Positions 45,592 to 55,353 of a stretch of 64,000 nucleotides of DNA are shown piece after piece. Origin of the DNA: an uncultured Lachnospira sp. Lineage in GTDB: Bacteria > Bacillota > Clostridia > Lachnospirales > Lachnospiraceae. The notes beneath the pieces were generated by a model. It saw only the letters and a list, made by a program, of their open reading frames with translations. It was not told the origin of the DNA and made no database searches. The DNA lies in contig CAKRLE010000011.1 in the NCBI GenBank assembly GCA_934359185.1, positions 1 to 64,000 on the forward strand. Direction: 5' to 3'. The translations under genes were made by a program, and so were the position numbers. Numbering within the stretch: the stretch's first letter is position 1; each line of letters begins with the position of its first letter.

Positions 45592-46548
45592 TTAATTAGG
45601 ATATTCACTTGTTATTCCAAAATATTCTTCCAGTGAAATCCAGTCTCCGTTATTATACAGCTTTGTTGCAAGCTCCTCACCTACATATCTTAGATGCCAT
45701 GACTCATACTGATATCCTGTGTACTCATCCTTACCCTTAGGGAATCTTATGCAGAAGCCATATTTATAGCAGTTAGAATCAACCCATTTACCCTCTGCTG
45801 TATTTGCAAATGAGTCATTAATACTATTAAGATCAAAACATAATCCAGTCTGATGCTCTGAATTGCCTGGACGTGATGAATATGTATCTGCCAGAGCCTT
45901 ACCATCCTGGGCAACATAAGTGTTATAAACTGTTACCTGGTACTGATAAGATCTGTAGCCACTTGATATATATATATTAAGTCCGCTTGCACTGGCATCT
46001 GCCTGCATTTTCTTCCATGCTGCCATAAGATCTTTATCAAGGCTCTTGTTACTTTTTGCCTCAGTGACAGGAACATCTGGATTAGTAGGGATAAATGAAC
46101 TAGAAAGTGCATATGTTTTGTTAGCTATAAGCACCCCATCTATATACGTTGCACCATCTCTCTGCTCTATCTTAAAGCCCTTAGATGTTACACCCAGGCT
46201 TGTTCCTGGCTGGTTATTATCAACACCTGCCGAAGATTCTGCTACTGTTTCTGCAACTGTAGTCTGGTTATTATTCTGTGTTTCAGTTTCTTGACTGTTC
46301 TTATTATCGTCCGTCTTAGAAGATGACTCTGCCTGTGCCGTCGTGCCCACAGTTGTTAACTGCTGTACATTATCTGATGTTGTATTATCGTTCTTTTTAT
46401 TACCGCACGCTTTTAATGAAACTGCTGCAATAATAATTACAACTAATGCAGCTAATGATACGCCTATCGCAAGCATCTGTCTCTGCCTCTTTAACTGGCG
46501 CTGTCTCCTTGACATTCTCACTGGTCGTCTGTTCCCTGATGTTGCCAA
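45592..46548 (-). CDS. VanY-like D-alanyl-D-alanine carboxypeptidase (M15B)
   Basis: Zn2+ peptidase that trims the terminal D-Ala of peptidoglycan stems. An Arg-rich cytoplasmic N-terminus precedes one membrane helix (about 26-46), then an acidic Asn/Thr/Ser-rich linker (about 50-120). The M15B domain has 'SSGYRSYQYQVTVYN', the zinc motif 'SEHQTGLCFDL' and 'ESWHLRYVG' with catalytic Glu and His. The TTG at 46548 has AGGAGG seven bases upstream; the first ATG, eleven codons later, lacks one. No vancomycin-type ligase genes are near, so a housekeeping wall role is likely. Confidence 0.9.
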   Translation of the reverse strand: MATSGNRRPVRMSRRQRQLKRQRQMLAIGVSLAALVVIIIAAVSLKACGNKKNDNTTSDNVQQLTTVGTTAQAESSSKTDDNKNSQETETQNNNQTTVAETVAESSAGVDNNQPGTSLGVTSKGFKIEQRDGATYIDGVLIANKTYALSSSFIPTNPDVPVTEAKSNKSLDKDLMAAWKKMQADASASGLNIYISSGYRSYQYQVTVYNTYVAQDGKALADTYSSRPGNSEHQTGLCFDLNSINDSFANTAEGKWVDSNCYKYGFCIRFPKGKDEYTGYQYESWHLRYVGEELATKLYNNGDWISLEEYFGITSEYPN

Positions 46549-46615
46549 TGTGATACCTCCTCATATTATATTAATATGTATATGATACCACATTATTCGC
46601 ACTAATCCAAATTAA

Positions 46616-47593
46616 TTAAATAAGCTTTGATAATTCTTCCAGCTTCTCTTTTGCCCTTGGAGACACATTCCTTGGAACCTGAATCTGCACAGTTACATAC
46701 TGGTCGCCTCGAATATTGCCATTCTTCATGGAAGGCACACCTTTTCCTCTTAACCGTATCTTACTTCCAGACTGGGTTCCTTCTTTTATCTTACAGCTCA
46801 CATCACCAGTCATTGTATGAACTATGGCATCACCGCCAAGAACTGCTGTTGTATACGGAATATTAATAGTTGTATAGATATCAAGTCCCTTTCTGTCATA
46901 TCCTGGCTTGCTACCTACATTTACATTAAGAAACAGATCTCCATCCTTAGCACCACCTGCTCCCTTGCCGCCTTTTCCCTTCAGGCGCACCTTGCTTCCT
47001 GTGTCTACACCTGCAGGAATGTGAACACGGAGCGACTGTGTCATTCCATCTGACCCCTGCAGCGTAATATTCTTATCGCATCCGTTGACAGCCTCATCAA
47101 AGCTTATATTGATATCTGCGTGTGCGTCAGCTCCCTGCCTGTCAGAACTAAATCTGCTGCCAAATCCTGATGTTCTGCCAAATCCCGATGTTCTGCCAAA
47201 TCCACTGCTGCCGAAGCCACTGCTGCCGAAGCCTGAACTTCCACCAAAAATATTCTTTAATATATCATCTATGTCGCTGCCATCCGCTCCATCAAAATGA
47301 AACTCATATGAGCCATTTCCTCCATACTTTTCATATTCTTCAGCTTTCCTTGCGTCAAATCCCTCCTGAAATGCCATATATCCATATTTATCGTATAATT
47401 TTCTTTTCTCAGGATTGCCAATTATATCATAGCTTTCATTAATTTCCTTAAATTTCTCTTCCGCCTGTGCATTACCAACATTGGTATCAGGGTGATACTT
47501 TTTTGCAAGCTTACGATAAGCCTTTTTAATTGCAGCCTCATCTGCATCCCTTGAAACTCCAAGTACTTCATAACAATCTCTTTTATTTGCCAT
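46616..47593 (-). CDS. DnaJ-like co-chaperone without zinc finger (CbpA type)
   Basis: Stimulates DnaK. The J domain (about 1-70) has the HPD motif in '[10 protein letters not shown]'. A Gly/Phe-rich linker with repeats 'SSGFG'/'RTSGFG' (about 115-150) comes next, then two C-terminal beta domains ('[16 protein letters not shown]', '[14 protein letters not shown]'). The CxxCxGxG zinc finger of true DnaJ is absent, so this is a CbpA-type protein. The ATG at 47593 has GGAGG nine bases upstream. Transcription starts from a promoter overlapped by a CIRCE element, implying HrcA control. Confidence 0.92.
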   Translation of the reverse strand: MANKRDCYEVLGVSRDADEAAIKKAYRKLAKKYHPDTNVGNAQAEEKFKEINESYDIIGNPEKRKLYDKYGYMAFQEGFDARKAEEYEKYGGNGSYEFHFDGADGSDIDDILKNIFGGSSGFGSSGFGSSGFGRTSGFGRTSGFGSRFSSDRQGADAHADINISFDEAVNGCDKNITLQGSDGMTQSLRVHIPAGVDTGSKVRLKGKGGKGAGGAKDGDLFLNVNVGSKPGYDRKGLDIYTTINIPYTTAVLGGDAIVHTMTGDVSCKIKEGTQSGSKIRLRGKGVPSMKNGNIRGDQYVTVQIQVPRNVSPRAKEKLEELSKLI

Positions 47594-47650
47594 AATCAAT
47601 CACCTCCACAATCAATCATAGGCATTTTATTCTTTCTCATTTACAAAATT

Positions 47651-47679
47651 GTTATAGCACCACCTTTAGCACTCGTCAA
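47651..47679 (-). promoter_or_regulatory. Promoter of the DnaJ-like gene
   Basis: Minus strand TTGACG (47674-47679), 17-base spacer, TATAAC (47651-47656), about 60 bases from the start codon. Confidence 0.7.
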
Positions 47680-47692
47680 TAGAGAGTGCTGA
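47666..47692. promoter_or_regulatory. CIRCE element (HrcA operator)
   Basis: TTAGCACTC, nine bases, GAGTGCTGA: one mismatch from the consensus TTAGCACTC-N9-GAGTGCTAA. It covers the -35 element of the promoter of the DnaJ-like gene. Confidence 0.92.
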
Positions 47693-47727
47693 TAATTTTT
47701 TATAAACTTTATAAAAAAAATAATAAA

Positions 47728-47753
47728 GAGCACCCTGTATCTGCAGGATGCTC
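47728..47753 (-). terminator. Terminator after the phospholipase C-like gene
   Basis: GAGCACCCTG (47728-47737) and CAGGATGCTC (47744-47753), with a 6-base loop, followed on the minus strand by TTTATTATTTTTTTT. Confidence 0.85.
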
Positions 47754-47788
47754 CACACTAACTTATTAAATTAATACTGGTATATGCA

Positions 47789-48367
47789 TTACGCAGCCAC
47801 TGTCATCTCTGCCTCTGATACTCCCTCAATGGCAAGCATCGAGTAAAGATATCTCAATACATACATTATATAACTACAGTCTGTCTGACAGTCTGGAGAC
47901 TCTAAAACATATCTGTCATGAAGTTCCTTAATTCTTGAATACATATCACTCATACCCTTATAAGCAATTCCAGAATAATCACTGCTCATTGCTTCTTCCA
48001 GCCTCTCATGAAGCTTCATCTCATATGCTCTGTGTGCACTTATATTACCCTTGAAATGGCTGTTATGTGCAAATGTAAATGAATCAGCACTATAATGAAG
48101 CAGCTTTCCAATATCAAAATATCTCTTAACACCAAATTTGCTGTCGTTCTCAATATTCTCAATCAGATGATTGATAAGACTGCTTGTATTCTCATAATTA
48201 TGTCCCTTAAGCTTCTGTCCATTAAAGCTTCCTCTGAAATATGTATAAAATGCAATATCAGGAATAACACTTCCTACAACCAACGCCCATCTGTTTCTTG
48301 CTTTAATTCTTCGGTCATGGGATTTAACAAGGTAACTACTAATATTCTTATGGTCTTTAAATTTCAT
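47789..48367 (-). CDS. Zinc-dependent phospholipase C-like protein
   Basis: A 192-residue protein rich in His/Asp metal ligands in an all-helical pattern: 'GSVIPDIAFYTYFRG', 'NHLIEN', 'LLHYSADSFTFAHN' and 'HRAYEMKLHERLEEA'. This fits the zinc-dependent phospholipase C/S1-P1 nuclease-like group, in which conserved His and Asp residues bind three Zn2+. There is no signal peptide, so an intracellular role is implied despite the family name. It appears to be monocistronic. The substrate is uncertain. Confidence 0.75.
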   Translation of the reverse strand: MKFKDHKNISSYLVKSHDRRIKARNRWALVVGSVIPDIAFYTYFRGSFNGQKLKGHNYENTSSLINHLIENIENDSKFGVKRYFDIGKLLHYSADSFTFAHNSHFKGNISAHRAYEMKLHERLEEAMSSDYSGIAYKGMSDMYSRIKELHDRYVLESPDCQTDCSYIMYVLRYLYSMLAIEGVSEAEMTVAA

Positions 48368-48493
48368 TAGCTATATCCTTTCCTGTGCCTCTCCGGCTCC
48401 GTCATTGATTATACCATATACACACTTCATTTCAACTAAAATATGGGTAAACAACTGTAAATATATGTAAATCATGCATATATCGCCAGAATA

Positions 48494-49084
48494 TTACTGT
48501 GCCTGTTCAGTTTCTTCTGTATCTTCACCATCATCATCCGCATCTGTATTCTTAGATGCAACGACACTTACAATAACCTTTTCTGGGTCTGTAAGGACAT
48601 CTATATCAGCATTTTTGTAGATATCAAGGTCTTTAACTCTCACTGTGTCACCGATTCTTAACTTTCCAGCATCAATAACGACTTTGTCAACAAGATGGGC
48701 TGGCAGAGCCTTGAACGAAATCTCCTCCAGAAGTTCTTCCAGCACGCCTTCTGTAACCATCTCTTTATTCTGCAATACAATTTCTGCTGTAGAATGAACA
48801 ATTTCATTGCTGACAAGTGCCTGAAACTCAATATCCTTAATCTCCTTAGCAAAAGGACCATAGTCGATTTCCTTAATAAGGGCATCATACTTCTTACCTT
48901 CTACATCAAGGTTAATTCTGCTTCCCTTTTCACAATCACGAAGGATATCAGCTACATCCTTCTTTGTCATCTTAACCAGAATGGAGCCGTCAATCTCTCT
49001 GCCGAAGAGGTTACCGGTTACATATCCTTCTCTTCTTAAAGCTTTTACTTTCTTATCTCTTAATTCTGCTTTTAAAGTATTCAT
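48494..49084 (-). CDS. rplY: 50S ribosomal protein L25/general stress protein Ctc
   Basis: Binds 5S rRNA in the large subunit; the two-domain Ctc form is stress-linked in Bacillus. The 196-residue protein has the L25 beta-barrel ('LRREGYVTGNLFGREID' through residue ~95), the C-terminal TL5 domain ('HSTAEIVLQNKEM', 'ALPAHLVDKVVIDAGKLRIG') and an acidic tail. GGAGG lies nine bases before the ATG. A promoter TTGACT/TAGAAC precedes it. Confidence 0.9.
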   Translation of the reverse strand: MNTLKAELRDKKVKALRREGYVTGNLFGREIDGSILVKMTKKDVADILRDCEKGSRINLDVEGKKYDALIKEIDYGPFAKEIKDIEFQALVSNEIVHSTAEIVLQNKEMVTEGVLEELLEEISFKALPAHLVDKVVIDAGKLRIGDTVRVKDLDIYKNADIDVLTDPEKVIVSVVASKNTDADDDGEDTEETEQAQ

Positions 49085-49157
49085 TTGACTTTTCCTCCAA
49101 AACGATTAAATTTAAAATTTCGCCTTGTGATCACGAGGTATTTCTGACGTCAACTGT

Positions 49158-49186
49158 GTTCTAGTCCTTTTTTCATAAAAAGTCAA
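49158..49186 (-). promoter_or_regulatory. Probable promoter of the L25/Ctc gene
   Basis: Minus strand TTGACT (49181-49186), 17-base spacer, TAGAAC (49158-49163), about 75 bases from the start. Confidence 0.5.
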
Positions 49187-49270
49187 GCATTATTTTAAAA
49201 AAAATTACATCTTTTTCAAAATCACAGTTATCAGACCCATAATAAAGCTTATTTTAGTTTTATTTTTTTA

Positions 49271-49299
49271 TTGAAATTGTCTTAAAAATGTGTCATTAT
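49271..49299 (+). promoter_or_regulatory. Possible promoter of the HD-domain gene
   Basis: TTGAAA (49271-49276), 17-base spacer, CATTAT (49294-49299). The match is modest, and the A/T-rich context makes chance possible. Confidence 0.35.
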
Positions 49300-49367
49300 G
49301 AATATATATATGGGAATAATTTTAATGACTGTAATGTTTCTGTTTTAAGTTATCAGGGAGGTTTATC

Positions 49368-49886
49368 GTGAGCAGATTAATAAGTGTTCCAACAACACAA
49401 GAGATAAACAAGATGGTTTCAATTGTTATAGAGGAACTCAACGTCAGTTCCCGCTTTCTTAAAACAAAAAATTTCATGCAGCATGGAACTATAAGTGTAT
49501 ATGAGCACTGCGTTGAAGTTGCCTATACAAGCTGTTATATTGCCGCACATTTTAAGATTGATATTGATTATTGGTCTATGATACGAGGCGCATTGCTTCA
49601 CGATTACTTTTTATATGACTGGCACATAACTGGTGATGGTTCACATCATTTACACGGATTTACGCACCCTAAAAGAGCTTTTATGAATGCGGTGCATGAT
49701 TTAAACCTGAACAGAATTGAGCGCATTGTTATTTTAAGACATATGTTCCCGCTCACACCTATACCACCTACTAACCGCGAAGCGTGGCTTGTCTGCCTGG
49801 CAGACAAAATCTGTGCAACAAGAGAAACACTTCATTTTACTAAAACAAAGGCTGCCATAAAATATGGCAGCATCCGTCAATTCTGA
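49368..49886 (+). CDS. HD-domain metal-dependent phosphohydrolase
   Basis: A 172-residue protein with the HD superfamily ligands: His in 'ISVYEHCVEVAYTS', the HD pair in 'RGALLHDYFLYDWH', a further His cluster 'HHLHGFTHPKRAF' and Asp in 'VCLADKICA'. HD proteins hydrolyse phosphomonoesters or diesters of nucleotides; no signature here identifies the substrate. AGGGAGG-like sequence precedes the GTG at 49368. It is monocistronic, closed by a terminator. Confidence 0.82.
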   Translation: MSRLISVPTTQEINKMVSIVIEELNVSSRFLKTKNFMQHGTISVYEHCVEVAYTSCYIAAHFKIDIDYWSMIRGALLHDYFLYDWHITGDGSHHLHGFTHPKRAFMNAVHDLNLNRIERIVILRHMFPLTPIPPTNREAWLVCLADKICATRETLHFTKTKAAIKYGSIRQF

Positions 49887-49896
49887 TAGATATATT

Positions 49897-49932
49897 AAAC
49901 CCCTGCAGTGTCATAATGCTGCAGGGGTTTTA
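49897..49932. terminator. Terminator after the HD-domain gene
   Basis: AAACCCCTGCAG (49897-49908) and CTGCAGGGGTTT (49919-49930), a perfect 12-bp stem with a 10-base loop and T-rich 3' end. Confidence 0.88.
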
Positions 49933-49959
49933 ATATCATGGTCTACCTCATGTATCAGT

Positions 49960-50580
49960 TTATCTTATAAAGTTAGTTCTGTAATTACGTTCTGCTTCCG
50001 GTGTCTCTATTCCAGCTTTCTTACCCGCATCAAAGCACTTTATCATCCACGCCATATTGCGCGCAAGATTCCTCATCGTCTGCATTCCTTCTTCATCCTG
50101 TGTTACCTCTCCCGGAGTACGTCCATGAGCTATATTCCAGTATGTCGAACCTGCTACAGGCATCTGTGATATTCCAAAATATTTGTTAAGGACATCAAAA
50201 GAAGCTGTTGTTCCACCTCTTCTTGCAACAGCCACAGAAGCTCCTGGCTTATGTGCAAGATATCTGCTTCCACTATAAAATGCCCTATCCAGAAATGACA
50301 GTATTCTTCCACTTGGATGAGCATAATATACTGGCGTTCCAAATACAAATCCATCTGCTTCCTTCGCCTTACAGACAAATTCATTGACAGCATCATCATT
50401 GAATACGCATCCCTGCTCACTGCACTGTCCACATCCAATACAATCACGGACAGGCTTTCCGCCTATCTGGAATATCTCATAGTCAATTCCTTCTTTTTCT
50501 AACTGTCTGCCTATCTCAAGAAGTGCATTGTATGTATTACCAGTCTCGTTTGGACTTCCATTTAACATTAAAACCTTCAT
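49960..50580 (-). CDS. Iron-sulfur flavoprotein / NADPH-dependent FMN reductase family
   Basis: A 206-residue flavodoxin-fold redox protein: FMN phosphate loop 'LNGSPNETGNTYNAL', compact Cys motif 'CIGCGQCSEQGC' (C-x2-C-x2-C-x4-C) typical of archaeal and clostridial iron-sulfur flavoproteins that carry a 4Fe-4S cluster, and 'FGTPVYYAHPSGRILSFLDR'. Such proteins help remove O2 or peroxide or pass electrons from ferredoxin. The usual AAAGGAGG-type site precedes the ATG. It is probably monocistronic. Confidence 0.88.
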   Translation of the reverse strand: MKVLMLNGSPNETGNTYNALLEIGRQLEKEGIDYEIFQIGGKPVRDCIGCGQCSEQGCVFNDDAVNEFVCKAKEADGFVFGTPVYYAHPSGRILSFLDRAFYSGSRYLAHKPGASVAVARRGGTTASFDVLNKYFGISQMPVAGSTYWNIAHGRTPGEVTQDEEGMQTMRNLARNMAWMIKCFDAGKKAGIETPEAERNYRTNFIR

Positions 50581-50652
50581 AAAGGACCTCCTTTGTTACT
50601 ACAATATTGTTACAAGTGTAGCACATTTTTATCGTATTTTCAAATTTATGGG

Positions 50653-50681
50653 TTGACATATCTATTCTTAAATGTTAGATT
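50653..50681 (+). promoter_or_regulatory. Promoter of the riboswitch-ATPase transcript
   Basis: Perfect TTGACA (50653-50658), 17-base spacer, TGTTAGATT with extended -10 (TAGATT at 50676-50681). The start would fall near 50688, just before the aptamer. Confidence 0.75.
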
Positions 50682-50700
50682 TTATTTAATAATTTAATAG

Positions 50701-50835
50701 TGCAAAAGGGAGTAATCGAAATGCATTGTCAACATACGCGGCAGTTTATAACTGTTTGGTGATGCATACCCTGGTGGTGATGAGACTTTATGCAGAAAAA
50801 TATCTTATAACAGGTGTTTTTCTGCATAAAGTCTC
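50701..50835 (+). ncRNA. Probable yybP-ykoY (Mn2+) riboswitch
   Basis: P1 would pair TGCAAAAG (50701-50708) with CTTTATGCA (50786-50794). Inside are the GGGAGTA segment, a TGTCAACATA arm and CCCTGG...GAGAC, which fit the yybP-ykoY family's conserved loops. The 3' P1 strand is also the 5' strand of a perfect terminator, so ligand binding would favour P1 and keep transcription on, as known for the Mn2+ class. It is upstream of a P2-type ATPase, like Mn2+-exporting homologues. It fills the gene-free stretch 50581-50899. Confidence 0.72.
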
Positions 50836-50840
50836 TTTTT
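50782..50840 (+). terminator. Terminator of the riboswitch expression platform
   Basis: A perfect 19-bp stem (50782-50800 with 50817-50835) followed by TTTTT, upstream of the P-type ATPase start. Confidence 0.9.
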
Positions 50841-50899
50841 TATTCTCCATCTAAACAAATGCACTTATTAATAATATATCAGGAAAGGATGATTATACT

Positions 50900-53524
50900 A
50901 TGAAAGAATGGTACAGACTAACTACACAAGAAACCCTGAATAATCTTAATACCACCGACAAAGGTTTAAGCACTGCTGAATCCACCACACGCTTATCCAC
51001 TTATGGCGATAACACTCTTAAGGATTCTAAAAAAGAAAGCGTTCTTACTATTTTCTTTAAGCAGTTTGCAGACCTCATGGTAATAATTCTTATAATAGCT
51101 GCCACTATATCAATGTTCACAGACGACATAGAAAGCACAATAGTAATTATATCTGTGCTTATCCTGAATGCACTGCTAGGAACGATACAGCACATAAAAG
51201 CAGCCAAATCACTTGATGCATTAAAATCACTCTCATCACCTGCTGCAAGAGTTATCCGTGATGGAATCAGGCAGGAAACTGACTCAAGATATATTGTGCC
51301 TGGAGACATCGTTATTCTTGAAGCTGGTGATATTGTTCCAGCTGATGGCAGAATAATTGAAAGCTACTCTCTTCAGGTAAATGAAAGTGCGCTTACAGGA
51401 GAATCCACCAATGTAGAGAAAGTAAATAATATAATTAACAGCGAATGTCCTCTGGCAGACCGTACTAACATGGTATATTCCGGCAGCCTTGTTACATACG
51501 GAAGAGCTGTTGCTGCAATCACTGAAACAGGAATGAATACTGAAGTAGGTAAAATAGCTGAACTTATGAATTCTGCCAAATCAAGGAAAACTCCACTACA
51601 GGTAAGTCTTGACCAGTTCAGCCAGAAGCTTGCTGCCTGCATTATGATAATATGCTTTATAGTATTTGCATTAAGTGTATATAGAGGTAATGCCATACTG
51701 GATGCAGTATTATTTGCTGTTGCTCTCGCTGTCGCAGCAATTCCAGAAGCACTTGGCTCTATTGTTACTATTGTCCAGGCGATGGGAACCCAGAAAATGT
51801 CAAAAGAAATGGCTATAATCAAAAATCTGTCTGCTGTTGAATCACTTGGCTGTGTATCCGTAATCTGTTCCGATAAAACAGGTACTTTGACACAGAATAA
51901 AATGACTGTCCAGGATATATTCATAGATGGAAAAGTTATCACCCCATCACAACTTGATATATCATGCCAGCTTCACAGATACCTGATATATGATGCTGTC
52001 CTTGCAAATGACTCTTCCATTGTTGACGGAAAAGGCATCGGTGACCCAACTGAATATGCGCTTCTTGAAATGTACCACAATATAACAGATATCAACAATG
52101 ACTGTGAACTGTCAATAACTGAAGATACAATGCGTGATATATTAACACGAAAAGAAGAACTTCCTTTTGATTCTGACCGTAAGCTCATGAGCACCAAACA
52201 CGTAATTCACGGCATTCCTACAATCTTTACCAAAGGAGCTCCAGATGTGCTGCTTGAGAGGTGTACTTCAATACTCCTTTCCGATGGCATTCATGAAATG
52301 TCAGATATATTCAAAAATCAGATTATTAACCAGAACACCAGCTTCTCTGAAAAAGGCCTTCGTGTACTTGCCTTTGCATACAAAGAATCTGATGAAGGAC
52401 TTACATCTGACAGCGAACAAGGTCTTACATTTTTAGGACTCATCTCTGAGATGGATCCTCCAAGAAAAGAATCCATACAGGCAGTTGCTGATGCCAGAAA
52501 AGCAGGTATAAGAACTGTTATGATAACAGGTGACCATAAGATAACTGCCACCTCTATTGCAAAAAGTATCGGAATATGGAATGATGGAGATATTGCCCTG
52601 ACTGGACAGGAACTTGACAAAATGACTGATAATGAACTTGACAATAATATTGAAAAAATATCTGTCTATGCAAGAGTATCTCCAGAAAATAAAATCCGTA
52701 TTGTTGACGCATGGCAGCGTAAAGGAAGAATTGTAGCCATGACGGGAGATGGTGTCAACGATGCTCCGGCATTGAAAAAATCAGACATAGGTGTTGCCAT
52801 GGGTATTACTGGAACGGAGGTTTCTAAAGATGCTGCTTCCATGATACTGGCTGATGATAATTTTGCTACAATTGTCAAGGCTGTTGCCAACGGAAGAACT
52901 GTATATAACAACATAAAAAATGCCATTCTGTACCTTCTGTCAGGCAATTTTGCAGCTATATTAGTAGTTATATACTCATCACTTATGGCTCTCCCTGTCC
53001 CATTCCAGGCAGTACAGCTTCTTTTTATTAATCTCGTCACTGACTCCCTGCCTGCATTAGCTATAGGCATGGAGCCTGGCAGTAAAGATGTTCTGTCACA
53101 GAAGCCTCGTAATCCTAAAAAAGGAATTATGGACAAATCATTTGCAGCACTAATGACAAGCCAGGGATTATTAATTGCTATATGTGTAACTATTGCTTTT
53201 ACAATAGGACTTACATCAAACCCGGCAGCAGCATGTACAATGGCATTCTCAACACTCACTCTTGCAAGACTGCTTCACGGATTTAACTGTCGTGGCTCTC
53301 ACAGTCTGATAAAACTAGGTTTCAAAAATAACATGTATAGCCTTGGTGCATTTGTTCTCGGACTGATTTTAGTAGCTGCTGTACTGTTCGTTCCTTTTGT
53401 CCAGAAAATGTTCAGCGTTATTGCACTTCCTGCATACGATTACATAATTATAGGGATACTGGCTCTGATTCCTACAATAATAATACAGACTGTTAAAATT
53501 ATACATGAAAACATTGTTTCGTAA
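50900..53524 (+). CDS. P2-type Ca2+/Mn2+-transporting ATPase
   Basis: An 874-residue pump of the SERCA/PMR1-like class. It has the N-terminal 'GLSTAESTTRLSTYGDN' domain, actuator 'LTGES', helix-4 'AAIPEALGSIVTIVQAMG', phosphorylation site 'SDKTGTLTQNKMTV', hinge 'MTGDGVNDAPALKKSDIGVAMG' and helix-6 'NLVTDSLPALAIGM'. Ten helices are predicted. The PEAL-SIV helix-4 form is shared with bacterial Ca2+/Mn2+ exporters such as YloB and YoaB. The probable Mn2+ riboswitch upstream argues for a role in Mn2+ efflux, though the residues also allow Ca2+. Confidence 0.93.
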   Translation: MKEWYRLTTQETLNNLNTTDKGLSTAESTTRLSTYGDNTLKDSKKESVLTIFFKQFADLMVIILIIAATISMFTDDIESTIVIISVLILNALLGTIQHIKAAKSLDALKSLSSPAARVIRDGIRQETDSRYIVPGDIVILEAGDIVPADGRIIESYSLQVNESALTGESTNVEKVNNIINSECPLADRTNMVYSGSLVTYGRAVAAITETGMNTEVGKIAELMNSAKSRKTPLQVSLDQFSQKLAACIMIICFIVFALSVYRGNAILDAVLFAVALAVAAIPEALGSIVTIVQAMGTQKMSKEMAIIKNLSAVESLGCVSVICSDKTGTLTQNKMTVQDIFIDGKVITPSQLDISCQLHRYLIYDAVLANDSSIVDGKGIGDPTEYALLEMYHNITDINNDCELSITEDTMRDILTRKEELPFDSDRKLMSTKHVIHGIPTIFTKGAPDVLLERCTSILLSDGIHEMSDIFKNQIINQNTSFSEKGLRVLAFAYKESDEGLTSDSEQGLTFLGLISEMDPPRKESIQAVADARKAGIRTVMITGDHKITATSIAKSIGIWNDGDIALTGQELDKMTDNELDNNIEKISVYARVSPENKIRIVDAWQRKGRIVAMTGDGVNDAPALKKSDIGVAMGITGTEVSKDAASMILADDNFATIVKAVANGRTVYNNIKNAILYLLSGNFAAILVVIYSSLMALPVPFQAVQLLFINLVTDSLPALAIGMEPGSKDVLSQKPRNPKKGIMDKSFAALMTSQGLLIAICVTIAFTIGLTSNPAAACTMAFSTLTLARLLHGFNCRGSHSLIKLGFKNNMYSLGAFVLGLILVAAVLFVPFVQKMFSVIALPAYDYIIIGILALIPTIIIQTVKIIHENIVS

Positions 53525-53537
53525 CAATAGACAAAGC

Positions 53538-53579
53538 AGGAGCTGCTGTGCCAATTATCCAGCACAGCAGCTCCTTTTT
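53538..53579. terminator. Bidirectional terminator after the P2-type ATPase
   Basis: AGGAGCTGCTGTGC (53538-53551) and GCACAGCAGCTCCT (53562-53575), a perfect 14-bp stem with a 10-base loop and TTTTT on the right. It separates converging genes. Confidence 0.92.
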
Positions 53580-53592
53580 GAAGGTATGAATT

Positions 53593-55341
53593 TTAGTATC
53601 TTTTAAATACAGCACTTCCGTCTTTTAACAATGTTGATATCTGTTCATTTTCTTCCATCTGTTTATTAATTTTTTCCATATCAACAACCAGGTTCTGAGT
53701 CATCTCAGCAGTTCCTGTGACACCATTAGCACCTTCTTCTATGGCTCTGGCAATTGTTGTAATTGAATCATTAATCTCATTAACAGATGCTCTGAGTGCC
53801 GCAGTTCTATGCTGGAAATCATCCATTGATTCCTGTATATATGTTGCATTTTCTTTATAATCTGCTCCACCCTTAACAAATCCCTCGAACTCTGGTAGTA
53901 TTGACTTTTCCATATATTCAACAAGATTATTAGCATTAGAGGACAGATTATGCACAGCATTCATTACAATGCCATTAATCTCCTGAATTCTACCAGCTGT
54001 TTCCCTGCTTGAATCTGCAAGATTTCGGATTTCATCTGCAACAACCGCAAATCCTTTACCAGCCTCGCCTGCCCTTGCTGCCTCAATTGAGGCATTAAGA
54101 GCAAGAAGATTTGTCTGGCTCGATATACCAAGTATGTCATTTGTAAGACTATTTACCTGATCCACACTCTTACTATCTTCTATTGCCCTATTTAATACTT
54201 CAAGAATTTCTTTTACTTTCTCTTTTGTATGTGACATATTATTTCTGGCGTTGGATTCCATCTCATCTGCATGCTGTTTCATCTGTATAGAATACTCATT
54301 AATCTTATCTGTTTTGTCAGCTATAGTTTCAACATCATCTCTCACAGATTCGATATTACCACTGATAATATTAGCAGAGCTACCTACCTCTTCCATTGTA
54401 GCAGATAACTCCTCTGTCATAGCTGACAAATCAGATACGCTGTCATTAGATGTTACTACACTTCCACGAACCTGACTAACTATTGCCTCCATCCTGTTAA
54501 CATTCTCAACGATAAGCTTCATGATTTCCTGAAGCTTATCTATAAATATATTAATGGCCTTGGCAATATCAGAAATCTCATTATTAGATTTTACATCTAT
54601 ACGATGGGTAAGATCACCCTCTCCGTTCTCTATTCCTGTAACTATATCACCAATTTTACGTGATATTCCAGTAAGCGGCTTAACAACTGCGAACATTACA
54701 ATATATAGCGTCGCTATCAATGATATTACACTGATAACAATCATTACAACCGTAATTGCTATAGCGCTGACATATACTTTACCTAATGTCTCCTTTGCTT
54801 TAGAAGCTTCTGAATTGGCCATATCAATCATATTCTGCACATACGACTCAACCATGGAAGCGTTGCTGGCAAGCCCTTCATTAGCTATTGCATAAGCAGC
54901 CTCTTTCTTACCAAGAGCGCTATTGCCCATCAGGTTAGCAACCTCTTTCTTTATATCGTCAAATTCTTTTTTCATCTGAAGGTAATCATCAAGCTGTTGA
55001 TCTGAAACATATTTCTGATAATCTTCAAATCTCTTATCCAGCTCATCTTCCTGAGCAGAAATACTCTCTACAACTGTTATCATTGAATCAAGACTGGTTG
55101 ATATAATATGAGACAAAGCCAGTTTATGAAGATTCTGTATTCCATACTGGATTTCATTAAGATCTGAAACCTTATTCATTTCATCATTGACTATCTGGTT
55201 TGCTGACCTATTAACTTTACTTATATTGATAATGCCCGCAGCATTAGATAATAATGCCACCATACACAGCACAATTACCGGTATCAGAATTGCACTTTTT
55301 AAACTTACGCGCTTATTTTGATTTTTATTGTTCACGAACAT
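53593..55341 (-). CDS. Methyl-accepting chemotaxis protein paired with a binding lipoprotein
   Basis: A 582-residue transmembrane chemoreceptor: TM1 (about 15-37), extracellular helical sensor (about 38-188), TM2 (about 190-218), HAMP (about 220-275) and a cytoplasmic coiled-coil domain whose tip is '[20 protein letters not shown]'. The ATG is only three bases after the AGGAGG, while a GTG two codons later is nine bases from it, so translation may start at 55335. It begins 12 bases after a sugar-type binding lipoprotein, suggesting that the lipoprotein presents ligand to this receptor. It is oriented with the binding-protein gene first. Confidence 0.92.
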   Translation of the reverse strand: MFVNNKNQNKRVSLKSAILIPVIVLCMVALLSNAAGIINISKVNRSANQIVNDEMNKVSDLNEIQYGIQNLHKLALSHIISTSLDSMITVVESISAQEDELDKRFEDYQKYVSDQQLDDYLQMKKEFDDIKKEVANLMGNSALGKKEAAYAIANEGLASNASMVESYVQNMIDMANSEASKAKETLGKVYVSAIAITVVMIVISVISLIATLYIVMFAVVKPLTGISRKIGDIVTGIENGEGDLTHRIDVKSNNEISDIAKAINIFIDKLQEIMKLIVENVNRMEAIVSQVRGSVVTSNDSVSDLSAMTEELSATMEEVGSSANIISGNIESVRDDVETIADKTDKINEYSIQMKQHADEMESNARNNMSHTKEKVKEILEVLNRAIEDSKSVDQVNSLTNDILGISSQTNLLALNASIEAARAGEAGKGFAVVADEIRNLADSSRETAGRIQEINGIVMNAVHNLSSNANNLVEYMEKSILPEFEGFVKGGADYKENATYIQESMDDFQHRTAALRASVNEINDSITTIARAIEEGANGVTGTAEMTQNLVVDMEKINKQMEENEQISTLLKDGSAVFKRY

Positions 55342-55353
55342 GCACCTCCTAAT

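Noticed and set aside
45592..46548. Vancomycin-resistance vanY
   Set aside because: VanY-like motifs alone do not imply resistance, and no vanA/B/H/X genes are near; a housekeeping carboxypeptidase fits.
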